A DNA stretch of 64,000 bases from a virus (IMGVR_UViG_3300012931_000759:186001-250000), one strand, 5' to 3'; positions 8,113-17,037 are shown, counted from the first letter of the stretch. A program made the numbers and translations. The notes: generated from the sequence alone by a model not told the origin.

Positions 8113-8904
8113 ATGACAACTCTCAAGACATATCATGCCGACGAGATCGCCTCAGCCATGAGCGCGCAGCTTGGGAACGAGGAGTTTGTTGGCCTCTATA
8201 GGAAAGCTGAAGCCACCTGGTGGCAGAAGGGTCCGTCTTCGCAGACCTTTAAGGCCGAGATGGACGCAGCCAAGACACCCGCCGAGGCGGTCGCGATCCA
8301 CAACAAGTGGCTGGCGTCCGGCTCGGAGGGCGCAACTAAGCTGGGCAAGGAGCACGATGACTTCTCTCCGCTGGTTGATTATTCCGAGGAGCGGCGCATG
8401 CAGCTCGGCGGCCAGAAAGCTGAGGACGCCGCGCAGGAGGCCGACAAGGGCTGTCCTAAGCATCCCGAGGCGCAGGACGGATGTCCCGAATGCGCGGACG
8501 CTGCCGACGGAGTCGGCCTGGCAGTAGCTATCGACTTCGCCATCAGGCACATCGTGAAGGTTGCTGATGCGCTGGACAAAGTAGGGTATGTAGGCGTAGC
8601 TGGTGCACTGGACGAGACTCTCCAAAAGTTGGCGGCGTCCCGACCAATTGTATCCGAGGCAGCGCGCAGCTACAAAGAATGGGTATCCTTCCTCCGCAAG
8701 AAGAGTCCGAAGGCTGCCGAGAAGTTCAGCAAGACCTACAAGAGCGCCCTGAAGGACAAAAAGAAAGAACTCGGGGCTGAGAAGGCCGAAGAATATGCCA
8801 TGAAGACTGCCCTCGACGGCGTGCCTAAGAGCTACCTCAAGGAACCGACTCCCAAGCACGGCAAGGGCAAAAGTGGTCCGCTGACGGCAAAACGTTCAAA
8901 ATGA
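8113..8904 (+). CDS. Unknown protein with helical tag and cysteine pair motif
   Basis: 263 residues. The N-terminal 85 residues are paralogous to the preceding gene. Around residue 115 is CPKHPEAQDGCPEC, a possible zinc knuckle. Residues about 147-175 carry the shared helical hairpin motif (IVKVADALDKVG...GALDETLQKLA). The C-terminus is strongly basic (KKSPKAAEKFSKTYKSALKD ... KHGKGKSG), which would suit contact with packaged DNA. Probably a head-internal protein; no family assigned. Confidence 0.7.
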   Translation: MTTLKTYHADEIASAMSAQLGNEEFVGLYRKAEATWWQKGPSSQTFKAEMDAAKTPAEAVAIHNKWLASGSEGATKLGKEHDDFSPLVDYSEERRMQLGGQKAEDAAQEADKGCPKHPEAQDGCPECADAADGVGLAVAIDFAIRHIVKVADALDKVGYVGVAGALDETLQKLAASRPIVSEAARSYKEWVSFLRKKSPKAAEKFSKTYKSALKDKKKELGAEKAEEYAMKTALDGVPKSYLKEPTPKHGKGKSGPLTAKRSK

Positions 8905-8925
8905 TACATAGACTGGAGACCGGGC

Positions 8926-9618
8926 ATGTTGAGATTGGTCCAAATTGGCAACGCGCTTCCTTTATCATATCCGGTTGATTCTACTTCTGTTTTTGAACCA
9001 GGGATGATTGCGCAGTTAAAGCTTGCTGGCCAGGATATTGTGGCCGGCTTGTCCGACGGGACGGCGCCGCTGGGGATCATCGACGATGTCAGATCGACGG
9101 CGTTCACGCGCCCGTCTATCGACGAGACTGTGGTCATCAAGTGTACGGGCATCCTAGATGCGTACGGACGCTACATCAGCACGGCGGACGCAAAACAGGA
9201 GCTGCTCAACCCTAATGTGGTACCGGCAAGCTTCGTGGCCGACTATGAGAACCTGGTCCTGAATCCGGTCAACGGCATCCTGATGGCTCCGGCTGGAAGC
9301 GTGCTCAATTTCGACCTAGACGGGGACGGGAAGCCGGACAGTATCAGGACGGTCGTTAACTATGTGTACACAATTCCCGACCTGCCGGGCGAGGACACCA
9401 CGGTCGGTAGCAACAGGATGACGATCTGGTTTACTCGCGGCGTGTACATTACGGACAAGTTCGACACGACGCAGAAGTATCCGCTCAATGCGGCCTTGTT
9501 TGTGAACGAAGAGGGGCTGCTGACTACAAAACAGGCGACGCCAAACCACCCCGCCGTGGCAATGATAAGTGGCCCACCCAGTGCGATGTTAAATAATCTT
9601 GAACTGCTATGGCTTTGA
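8926..9618 (+). CDS. Probable virion surface or decoration-type protein
   Basis: 230 residues, beta-rich with few charged runs. The opening MLRLVQIGNALPLS resembles MALRILQPGIQPLG of the protein encoded just before the capsid gene, so the two may be distant relatives. It contains the calcium-loop-like stretch DLDGDGKPDS near residue 128. No enzymatic motif. The end of the gene turns AT-rich where it runs into a decayed endonuclease. Confidence 0.65.
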   Translation: MLRLVQIGNALPLSYPVDSTSVFEPGMIAQLKLAGQDIVAGLSDGTAPLGIIDDVRSTAFTRPSIDETVVIKCTGILDAYGRYISTADAKQELLNPNVVPASFVADYENLVLNPVNGILMAPAGSVLNFDLDGDGKPDSIRTVVNYVYTIPDLPGEDTTVGSNRMTIWFTRGVYITDKFDTTQKYPLNAALFVNEEGLLTTKQATPNHPAVAMISGPPSAMLNNLELLWL

Positions 9619-9846
9619 TATTATTAATGAAAAAATATAAAACAGACTATCAGGAATGGATAAAAGCTGATGTCGAACAATTGAAACAGAAATATGTTTG
9701 TGCCAAAGCGCGACCCCGGTTGTGCCAAGTATAAGACGGATAACGGCATCTGCCTATGCGTAGATTGTCATAACAGCATTAAAGGGCGCGAACACGAGAT
9801 GCGAGACAGATATCTCGCCATTGTTGCCTCCAAGGAGAGTCTATAA
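9609..9846 (+). pseudogene. Decayed HNH homing endonuclease remnant
   Basis: Two short frames in different phases: 9609-9734 (41 residues, lysine-rich) and 9694-9846 (50 residues). The second contains NGICLCVDCHNSIKGREHE, the terminal half of a phage HNH nuclease (LC..CH..IKGRE), but the preceding Cys pair and HH core are absent. The region is much more AT-rich than its neighbours. It overlaps the previous gene's end and ends in TAATG with the next gene, so it sits like an intact homing gene would. The 50-residue frame may still be translated. Confidence 0.65.
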
Positions 9847-10199
9847 TGCCTTTTGCACCCGAAGACAAGCGCGCGTGGCTTGACAGCGAGGTGATGGCCG
9901 AGCTAGAGAAGATTGCTAAGGAGACCGATCTCCTCGGTGGGCCTCCGAAGGAGGCTTTTGAGCCCATTGAGGAGAAGACTGCCGCCCAGTCCTCATGGGA
10001 GGACGAGGATGTGCCGGAGGCTCCGGCGGATCCGGACGCTGGCCGGCGCGCGGCGTTGGCGTCACACGGTGCGCGGCTCGCGAAGACACTGGAAAGGATG
10101 GCGCAGGATCTCGCCGAGGCTGGCCGTCCGAAAGCGGCCTATCGCCTGGAGCGGGCGCTTGCCGCCCTAAAGGATATCGCCGAAAAGGGAGGAGAGTGA
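9846..10199 (+). CDS. Small protein carrying both shared helical tags
   Basis: 117 residues. Near the N-terminus SEVMAELEKIAKETDLL matches the tag that opens two larger downstream proteins. Residues about 78-112 (LAKTLERMAQDLAEAG, AAYRLERALAALKDIA) match the helical hairpin motif found across this module. Between them is an acidic Pro/Glu linker. It is almost nothing but the two tags, so it may show the minimal functional form. Role unknown; head packaging is a guess. Confidence 0.7.
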   Translation: MPFAPEDKRAWLDSEVMAELEKIAKETDLLGGPPKEAFEPIEEKTAAQSSWEDEDVPEAPADPDAGRRAALASHGARLAKTLERMAQDLAEAGRPKAAYRLERALAALKDIAEKGGE

Positions 10200-10200
10200 G

Positions 10201-13200
10201 ATGCGCCACATCAAACCGAGCGAGAGCACGGTGATGCAGGAGTTCGAACGTATCGCCGCTGAGAAGGGATGGATCGTACAGGTTGCCGCAAAGCCGGGCG
10301 AGTTTTTTATCGAGCAGACCAAGTCGGTAATGCCGCAGAGCAATACGCCTCCGGCCCCGGAGGACAAGCTGCTCGAAACCTGGTCCCGGCTATCCGACAA
10401 GGACAAGAATGCTCTCGTCATCGGTTGGGATGGAATGCTCCAGGCCCAGCTGCTCGACCAGTTGAAGCAGCCGGGTATACAGCGGAAGCTTCTGGAGAAG
10501 GCTAGCCAGCCTGCGGCCCCCGCTTCCGCGCCAGCCACGTCAGCCGCACCGGCCGCCGCGCAGTCTGAGAAACCCGCGAAGCGTAAATGGACGCGCGATG
10601 ACCTGGTGAAGGATGTCCAGTCCGTGCTCGCAATCCACTTCAAGGACCCTTCGAAAGTCGGCAAACGAGGGCCGGATGGATTCTGGGGACCGGCGACCGC
10701 CAAGGCCTGGAACGAGTGGATCGCCCAGACGGGCAACGACGCCGTCGCCAAGGCGGATCCGCGTGGGATGAAGCCGCCTCCCGACAAGGACATGTACTGG
10801 GTTGCGTACACCTATGGATCAACAATCAAGCCGAAAACCAAATCCCCGGCACCCGCCGGAGGTGGTCTGATCAACCCGTTCGAGGGTGACAAGGTGACGC
10901 CGGACCTCATCAATCCATGGGCGAAGGAGAGTTCGACAATGGCCAAGAACATCAGGACAGCGCAGGATCCGGTTCCGGAGCATGTTCCAACTGGACTCGT
11001 GAAAAAGCCACATGAGATGCCGATAGGTGCGGAATCGCCGACAACGATACAGGACATCGATAAAATGTTGGCTGGAACAAAGGAACCGACTCCAAACTAT
11101 GGAGAACAGCTTGTGTGGCAGATTCAGGAGGCGGTTCTGAGTTTAGTGCCGGGAGCACGCAGCCGCATGGTTGGCGCCAAGGCACCGGGCGGAGTGGATG
11201 GCATTTGGGGCCCGAAAACAGTCGGGGCCCTTAGCGAAGCTGCGCTTGTGTTCGATCTTCCAGAGACAACGCGCATCCTCAATTCCAGCAGAGACAGACG
11301 TCCTGGAACACAGGCGCTCCAGACGATTTTGTCGGAGCTTCTTCAGGCGGCAGAAAAAGGACAAGGAAAAGAAATGTCAACATTCCCAGCCAGTCCAGAA
11401 CATGTCCCCGCTGGCCTGGTCAAAGAGCCGCACATGACCAGATCTTGGCAAAATCATAGAGAACCAGAGTTTATGCGAAAATCATCTATCGATACAATCA
11501 ATGAGCTGGTGGCATTAGCTAACGATCTCGATGAGATGGGCGAGGTCAAGGTCGCCGAGGCCGTCGACGAGCAGCTTCACCTGTACAAGACCGCCTTCGA
11601 CAAGCTCTATGACATCACGGGCGAGACCGGCGAGCAACTAGTCGGCCAGGCCCATCCGGGCGGAGGTCCGACCATGGCACCCGCCAAGGACGAGGGTGGC
11701 AAAGTTGAGACCGTCGTGGAAGAGCAGCAGAAGGATCTGAAGGTGGTCAAGACCCAGCCTACCGGCAAGCAGGCCGCCTTTGTGGCACGCCAGCTCGTCG
11801 CGTTGGCCAACCGGCTGGATGCCGAGGGGAAAACGGAGGCCGCCCTGCTTGTCGACAAAACGCTCGCCGAGCTTCGGGAGGGCTCCGCCCGCCCTTTCGT
11901 CGTTAACGGTCTCCGCAAAGAGGCTCTATTTCCTGTGCTTCCTGCCCTCGTGATGGGTCTTGGTATCGGTTTGACGGCGCTTGTCCAACTGATGTCATCC
12001 CGCCAGGAAAACCTGGATGAGGATCTTGGCGATTATTTGGCGGTGTTGGATAAACTCGCACAAGACGATGCGAAATGGCAGCCCTATGCAAGCGGCCTAC
12101 GAACTACTTTGGAACCGTACCGCAAGATGTTCAAACAGCCGCCGCCCGAGGATGCAAAGGCTCGACAGGCACACAAGACCAAACTCTTGGAATTTGGCGA
12201 CACCATTCTGCCACAGATGGAACAAATGACCAATTCCATTCCCAAAAGTTGGTGGACCGTCGGTTTCGGGAAAGATTTCCGCATCAGGGACAAACTCGAC
12301 GATGTGAAGACATCCTACAACGAAATCCTTACCATCCTGAATAGGGCGGATGAATTGGCGGCTTCAAATAAGATCCCGGCCGACAAGACGCCATCCCCTG
12401 AAGCCGCCAAGGAGGAGCGGCCATACGAGAAGCAATTGCGGAAAACCCTGCGGGCATCCTATACTAAGTTTAAAGGCACGGTCGACCAATTGCTGAATGG
12501 GTTGGTCAAAGCGCTCCAGGATCCGGCCAAGGAAATCGAAGCCAACCAAATGCTTAAAGGCAAACTCAACGAGACGATAGATTGGTTGAAGACCCTGCGC
12601 CAGCAAAAGGAGCCCACAACCCTCACTGAGAGGAATACCCTCAACAACTACAACAATATCCTGTGGAATGACTATCTCGGACCTCTTCGCCGCAATCCAA
12701 AATTAGCCGACGTGTTCGCTTCGGTCAAGGATGGACATCTGGTGAGAGAAGCAGCTCCTCCAAAACCGGCTGCGCCGGGAATTCCAGGTGCGCCTGTCGG
12801 TCCATTGAACCAGCCTACGGCAAAAACCGGTCCAGCTAAGCCTAAGCCTGGCGTTCGGCGCCCGGCCAAAAAACCGCGTCTTGAATTACAACAGCTACAG
12901 CAGCTGATGCTGACGCTCAACCTGCCGCTCGGCACACGCAAGGCCGACGGTGTGTGGGGACCATACACAGCCAAGGCCTGGAATAGGCTCAACCACATGG
13001 TCGGTGGACGCCTCGGAGCCGCGCCCTCGGAGAAAACCGAGGGGCCCACGGCCGCCCAGATCGACGTCGCCACACGCGTGGCAAACGTGTTGACACGCCG
13101 CCAGGCGATTGTGGAGATCGCCCCCGGCATCTCTCTGCCGACAGGTGCTTTCGCCAATGTCCAGGTTTTCATGCGGGCCTTGGCCACGAGGCGTGCGGCG

Positions 13201-13851
13201 GGGATCGACACAAGCGGGAACCTCGATACGGCCGCCAATCGCAAGCGCGCGTTGGAACTGCTTCGCGGATTCGCCGGACGCATGGAGGACGAAGATATCC
13301 AGCTCAATCTCGCCGCCAAGCTCGGCACGCAGGAGGCCCAACGTCTGCCGCAGCAGATAAACACTCTGCTCGACGCGCTTGGCGCCGCCGAGACCGGCAT
13401 TCCGTCGTACCGCAGGCCGGAAGGCGAACGTCGCCCCGGATACGGCGAAAACCAGCCATATGGTCGCGGCGAGGGTAGCGCGAGTCCCTTCGGCACTTTG
13501 GAAGGCGGACGTCGCGGTCGCGGCGAGGGCGGCGAGATGGGCGGCTACGGAGAGGGACGTATGTCGCTGGAGAGCCGGGTCTACAACATCCCGGACGTCT
13601 CCGGTTTCGTGAATGATCCGATGCAGTTCGCGATCTGGGCCCAGCGGTACTGGCTGAGCCGGACCCGTGAGGAGGGCGAGCCCTACGCCATCGCCTACAA
13701 GGTGGTCAAGGCGCTGCGCGGCGACATCGCCAATCTCCAGAACGCGCTGATGCGGCAACCGGTGCGCAACCGCGACGAGCTCCAGACCACCCTACAGCAG
13801 CGGCACGAGGCGTTGATGGACGTGTACACCTCCCTGCCGAAGGGGCGATAG
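10201..13851 (+). CDS. Large modular virion protein with three PG-binding-like motifs
   Basis: 1216 residues. Order: N-terminal tag TVMQEFERIAAEKGWI; Pro/Ala linker; first peptidoglycan-binding-like motif DGFWGPATAKAW (about residue 159); PEHVPTGLVKKPHEM; second motif DGIWGPKTVGAL (about 333); PEHVPAGLVKEPHMT; helical tag (near 435); AHP linker TGEQLVGQAHPGGG; second helical tag (near 530); GLRKEALFPVLP with a hydrophobic stretch (about 574-597); SSRQENLDEDLG; third motif DGVWGPYTAKAW (about 916); a Gly/Arg/Glu-rich segment; C-terminal domain. The middle is paralogous to the 14882-16189 product. In-frame ATGs at 10939 and 11374 follow purine-rich sites and each precedes one PEHVP block, so shorter products are possible. 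Probably an internal or injected head protein. Confidence 0.75.
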   Translation: MRHIKPSESTVMQEFERIAAEKGWIVQVAAKPGEFFIEQTKSVMPQSNTPPAPEDKLLETWSRLSDKDKNALVIGWDGMLQAQLLDQLKQPGIQRKLLEKASQPAAPASAPATSAAPAAAQSEKPAKRKWTRDDLVKDVQSVLAIHFKDPSKVGKRGPDGFWGPATAKAWNEWIAQTGNDAVAKADPRGMKPPPDKDMYWVAYTYGSTIKPKTKSPAPAGGGLINPFEGDKVTPDLINPWAKESSTMAKNIRTAQDPVPEHVPTGLVKKPHEMPIGAESPTTIQDIDKMLAGTKEPTPNYGEQLVWQIQEAVLSLVPGARSRMVGAKAPGGVDGIWGPKTVGALSEAALVFDLPETTRILNSSRDRRPGTQALQTILSELLQAAEKGQGKEMSTFPASPEHVPAGLVKEPHMTRSWQNHREPEFMRKSSIDTINELVALANDLDEMGEVKVAEAVDEQLHLYKTAFDKLYDITGETGEQLVGQAHPGGGPTMAPAKDEGGKVETVVEEQQKDLKVVKTQPTGKQAAFVARQLVALANRLDAEGKTEAALLVDKTLAELREGSARPFVVNGLRKEALFPVLPALVMGLGIGLTALVQLMSSRQENLDEDLGDYLAVLDKLAQDDAKWQPYASGLRTTLEPYRKMFKQPPPEDAKARQAHKTKLLEFGDTILPQMEQMTNSIPKSWWTVGFGKDFRIRDKLDDVKTSYNEILTILNRADELAASNKIPADKTPSPEAAKEERPYEKQLRKTLRASYTKFKGTVDQLLNGLVKALQDPAKEIEANQMLKGKLNETIDWLKTLRQQKEPTTLTERNTLNNYNNILWNDYLGPLRRNPKLADVFASVKDGHLVREAAPPKPAAPGIPGAPVGPLNQPTAKTGPAKPKPGVRRPAKKPRLELQQLQQLMLTLNLPLGTRKADGVWGPYTAKAWNRLNHMVGGRLGAAPSEKTEGPTAAQIDVATRVANVLTRRQAIVEIAPGISLPTGAFANVQVFMRALATRRAAGIDTSGNLDTAANRKRALELLRGFAGRMEDEDIQLNLAAKLGTQEAQRLPQQINTLLDALGAAETGIPSYRRPEGERRPGYGENQPYGRGEGSASPFGTLEGGRRGRGEGGEMGGYGEGRMSLESRVYNIPDVSGFVNDPMQFAIWAQRYWLSRTREEGEPYAIAYKVVKALRGDIANLQNALMRQPVRNRDELQTTLQQRHEALMDVYTSLPKGR

Positions 13852-13853
13852 TC

Positions 13854-14885
13854 ATGGACAAGCGGGCTTTCGATTTCAGCGAACTCGCTCAGAACGCGGC
13901 CCGCAGCGTCTGGTCGCAGATCGGCGACCTGAAGCAGATCCGTGAGAGGCCGTTTGAACTGTTGTTTAAGTACATAACGCCCGGCCTACTCATGCTACGC
14001 GGCAAGTGGATCCTCGCCGCCCTATTTGGGGTGGCTGACGATGTGCTGAACATCGGACCAGCCCGCATCGGCGCGTGGCTCGACAAGATGATCGGCAAGG
14101 GTCCTGGAAGCGGCAACACCGACGCTGTGAACGAGACGGATCTCATGAGCGCATCCAAACGGGTCATTGACGGCATCACGGGTGCCCTTTTCACCAAATC
14201 GTCAGCTTTCCGACGCGAGGTCGAAAGGCGAGGTGTTGTCGATGCTCGCGCTTTCGTGGTGGCCTGGGCGCATGGCCCCGACGGGACGATCGAGAAAAAT
14301 GCGGCCTCCCTGTCATCGAAGGTGAGGTCCTGGCTGGCGATGAGCCCCTATAAGTCGGGCGGTTTTTTCAGCGGTATGCTCTTCTCATTCTTGAAGGCTT
14401 TCCTGGTCGGGTTGGGCATCCATAGCGGGCTCAGCATGCTGTTTGGCGGCGGTGGGGGAGAGGTTGCCATGCGGCCATCGGCCACGCCAGGCGCCCCGGG
14501 CGGTTCGGGAACCGCAGCCTCCGGCATGAGGCTCTACGTAAACGCCGCTGGCAATGTCGAGCGGTCGCTGATCATGGCGCTTGACGGCCTCATCAGGGAC
14601 AAGGAAGGCAGGCCGTTCTCGGTCCTGTTCGCCGATTTGAAGGGCTATCCACTGGAGGGCTCCCCCGAAATGGACCGCGTGCTCGGCGAGGTCCGGGCGG
14701 CCCATGGGGGAGCCTCGATCTACGAGATCAGCGGCTACAAGACCTTCGCGGCGCCGCCTCCGGCGGGGATCGCCAGGATACTGCTGCCGCAGGCGACATA
14801 CACCAAACAAACCGCTCCTCCGTCGGCGGCATCCAAACCCGACGCCGAACGGGAACTCGAGGGTATTCTCGGAGGGAAACAATGA
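13854..14885 (+). CDS. Membrane-segment protein of the head module, unknown
   Basis: 343 residues, starting three bases after the previous stop and overlapping the next start by ATGA. Hydrophobic stretches at about 41-65 (ITPGLLMLRGKWILAALFG) and 176-200 (LFSFLKAFLVGLGIHSGLSM), followed by a Gly run and a soluble C-terminal domain rich in alpha/beta pattern (MRLYVNAAGNVERSLIMALD). No family recognised. Its two neighbours share domains with each other but not with it; membrane insertion or pore formation during DNA entry is only a guess. Confidence 0.65.
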   Translation: MDKRAFDFSELAQNAARSVWSQIGDLKQIRERPFELLFKYITPGLLMLRGKWILAALFGVADDVLNIGPARIGAWLDKMIGKGPGSGNTDAVNETDLMSASKRVIDGITGALFTKSSAFRREVERRGVVDARAFVVAWAHGPDGTIEKNAASLSSKVRSWLAMSPYKSGGFFSGMLFSFLKAFLVGLGIHSGLSMLFGGGGGEVAMRPSATPGAPGGSGTAASGMRLYVNAAGNVERSLIMALDGLIRDKEGRPFSVLFADLKGYPLEGSPEMDRVLGEVRAAHGGASIYEISGYKTFAAPPPAGIARILLPQATYTKQTAPPSAASKPDAERELEGILGGKQ

Positions 14886-16189
14886 CAAGGGAATGGAACG
14901 GCAGCCTGGTGATGGAGGAATTCGCCAAAATCGCCGCCAAGAGCGGTCTCATCACTACCGATTTCGACAAGCCGATCGTCGGGAACTCGAACAAGTCCCC
15001 CGTCGGTCCCTTCAGGAACAATCCCAGTGTAAGCGGGAAAACGGACACCTTGTCAGTCGATTCCAATTCCAAGGACTACGGCGTCACGAAAGAGACGGGC
15101 GAGGAATTGGTCGATGAGGCGCATCCGGAAGATCCCCGAATCGCAGAGTCGATGGGTAGAGGCTGGGAGGTAGAAAATATCGTCCAGCAACAAGAGCAGG
15201 ATATCGGGGTCGCCACGCGGATGCCCTCCGGCGCACTCTACGGCAAACATGCCGAGCTGGTGGGCGCACTGGTCCGGCTGGCAGACAAGCTCGACGAGGA
15301 AGGGCGCAAAGAGGCGGCCAAGAGGATTGACCGAGCCATCGGGAGGATCTCGAGGCTCCCTTTTAATGGAGGCCTCCGTAAGGAGGCCATCGGTTTCCTG
15401 GCGGGACTACTCGGACCCCTGAAAACCCTCTTGTGGGGTGGAGCTGCCCTTTGGGGCGGCGCTACCTTTGGCCCGGCTCTGTTGGCGAAACTCACCAGTT
15501 CGCGCGAGAACCTGGCCACAGACATCGGGGACGTCCTTGAAGTGGCAGGCAGCGTTCGCGAGGATGATCCATCCCTGTCGACCGTCGAGGGTCGACTGCG
15601 CACCCTGCTGTCGCCCTTTGCGGTACAGTTCCGCAAGCCGATGCCGACGCCCGGAGACGAGACAGGATTGCGTGAATACCTCGGGCTCCTCGAGGAATTT
15701 GGAACGCGCGTCCTGACGGACGCAAGGGCGCTTGTGACAGCCATGACGGCCGTGCGGGGTGGATGGTGGGAGGGAATTGGGTTCGGTCCCAAATCACGGC
15801 TGATCGAGAAAATGAAGGATATGGAAGAAACGTTCCAGGGCACTATGATGGCTGTCCGAGCGGCCGCCAAGGTGGGCGAGAAGTTGCCCGAGGCCGCCAA
15901 GGCTGAAGTTCCGTCCGGAGGCAATATCGCTGAAATCCAGGCGCTGCTCGCCGAACGCGGGCTGAAGATTTCGCAGAGCGGCAAGCTGGACGACGCTACT
16001 GTGGACGCGCTCAAGCAGCTAGAGCTGCGGATCGACGTCGACCTGCGCCGCGACCCGAGGATGGCCGAGATCCTCGAACGGCGTGGATGGAGCGTAGCGG
16101 GATCGCTGCTGCGTCCCGACGGCAAGACGGTCGACGTGGACACGGTGCGCCGCTTACTTGCGCTGGCGGACAGAGCCGCAGGCAAGTAG
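14882..16189 (+). CDS. Paralogue of the large PG-binding-like virion protein
   Basis: 435 residues. The N-terminal tag SLVMEEFAKIAAKSGLI is followed by the AHP linker ETGEELVDEAHPEDP and VENIVQQQEQDI, then the helical tag LVRLADKLDEEGRKEAAKRI, PFNGGLRKEAIGF, a hydrophobic stretch (about 170-205) and SSRENLATDIGD. Each element has its counterpart, in the same order, in the middle of the 10201-13851 product. Near residue 350 a peptidoglycan-binding-like repeat appears (IQALLAERGLKISQSGKLDD). Last gene before the capsid promoter. Confidence 0.75.
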   Translation: MTREWNGSLVMEEFAKIAAKSGLITTDFDKPIVGNSNKSPVGPFRNNPSVSGKTDTLSVDSNSKDYGVTKETGEELVDEAHPEDPRIAESMGRGWEVENIVQQQEQDIGVATRMPSGALYGKHAELVGALVRLADKLDEEGRKEAAKRIDRAIGRISRLPFNGGLRKEAIGFLAGLLGPLKTLLWGGAALWGGATFGPALLAKLTSSRENLATDIGDVLEVAGSVREDDPSLSTVEGRLRTLLSPFAVQFRKPMPTPGDETGLREYLGLLEEFGTRVLTDARALVTAMTAVRGGWWEGIGFGPKSRLIEKMKDMEETFQGTMMAVRAAAKVGEKLPEAAKAEVPSGGNIAEIQALLAERGLKISQSGKLDDATVDALKQLELRIDVDLRRDPRMAEILERRGWSVAGSLLRPDGKTVDVDTVRRLLALADRAAGK

Positions 16190-16205
16190 CCGTAACAACT
16201 GGATA

Positions 16206-16258
16206 TTTTCCGGAAACATGTCTGAAGACCTTAAATGATTGAGATTTTTCCGGAAAAA
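16206..16258. promoter_or_regulatory. Pair of TTTCCGGAAA palindromes abutting the capsid promoter
   Basis: Palindromes TTTCCGGAAA at 16207-16216 and TTTTTCCGGAAAAA at 16245-16258, centres 40 bases apart, about four helical turns. The second touches the promoter box at 16259. No copy was found at the other promoters. Looks like a two-site operator or activator site; the binding protein is unknown. Confidence 0.5.
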
Positions 16259-16277
16259 CCTATCAATAATTTCGCAT
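16259..16277 (+). promoter_or_regulatory. Phage late-type promoter for the capsid unit
   Basis: CCTATCAATA at 16259-16268, six bases, CAT at 16275-16277. Drives the decoration-type gene and the major capsid gene up to the terminator at 18204. Confidence 0.8.
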
Positions 16278-16289
16278 AGTATCGAGAAG

Positions 16290-16305
16290 ACCCCTTAAGA
16301 GGGGT
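16290..16305 (+). promoter_or_regulatory. 5' leader hairpin of the capsid mRNA
   Basis: ACCCCT-TAAG-AGGGGT, six pairs with a four-base loop, about 14 bases after the predicted transcript start and 60 before the first gene. There is no following T-run, so it is more likely an mRNA-stabilising hairpin than a terminator. Confidence 0.45.
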
Positions 16306-16365
16306 TTGCGGAACAAAGACGACATCCCACGGGCGCAAAGCGTTCGTGGTTGAGGAGATGAACCA

Positions 16366-17037
16366 ATGGCTCTCAGGATTCTTCAGCCGGGCATCCAGCC
16401 GCTCGGACAGTTCGATTTCGCAGACGGTTACCTGCTTAGCGTTAAGGGCGGCGAGGTTTGTACCCTTGTGGCTCTGTCGCGCACAAACACCGCTTCCGAA
16501 AAGGCGGCTGCGGACGCGCTCGATGGCTACACCAACTACTCTCAAAACATGCGCGCTGGCCTGACCCTTAACATCGCAGTCAACACGGCCCGCCCGCTGT
16601 GGCTGACTGATGACGGCACCGGCGCCTCTGGCATCATCCAGGGGTACGGCACGCTGTTCGGCCAGGTGATCGGCACCCCTGTCGGTCTTACGACCTCGGG
16701 AACCAACCTCGGTCCCCACACCGCCCTTGCCTCTGGCAAAGTGACCGCGTGGGACAAGCCGGGCCTCTACGCTGTGACGCTCGACGCTGTCGACACTGAC
16801 GCGACGAACGGCCTTCAGCCAAGCAACGTGGCCATGGTGCCGCAGAAGGCGATCTACCCGACGATCCTCGGTGTTCTGACCCCGACGGCCGGACGTTCGG
16901 TCGGCGCTGCTGGCCCCACGGTCGCCCGTTTCGTGGAGTTTGAATCCACCGCCCGCTCTCTCGTCCGCACGCCTGCCTCGCTCGTGGGCGCGACTCCGGT
17001 CTGGGAGCACGCCGTGATTTCGTACTTTGTCGAGTAG
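16366..17037 (+). CDS. Probable capsid decoration or head-surface protein
   Basis: 223 residues, start behind GAGGAGATGAACCA. It is the first gene of the capsid transcript and lies directly before the major capsid gene, where decoration or head-fibre proteins are common. The sequence is beta-rich, Ala/Thr/Gly-rich and has two DGY triplets. The N-terminus resembles that of the 8926-9618 product. No catalytic motif. Confidence 0.65.
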   Translation: MALRILQPGIQPLGQFDFADGYLLSVKGGEVCTLVALSRTNTASEKAAADALDGYTNYSQNMRAGLTLNIAVNTARPLWLTDDGTGASGIIQGYGTLFGQVIGTPVGLTTSGTNLGPHTALASGKVTAWDKPGLYAVTLDAVDTDATNGLQPSNVAMVPQKAIYPTILGVLTPTAGRSVGAAGPTVARFVEFESTARSLVRTPASLVGATPVWEHAVISYFVE

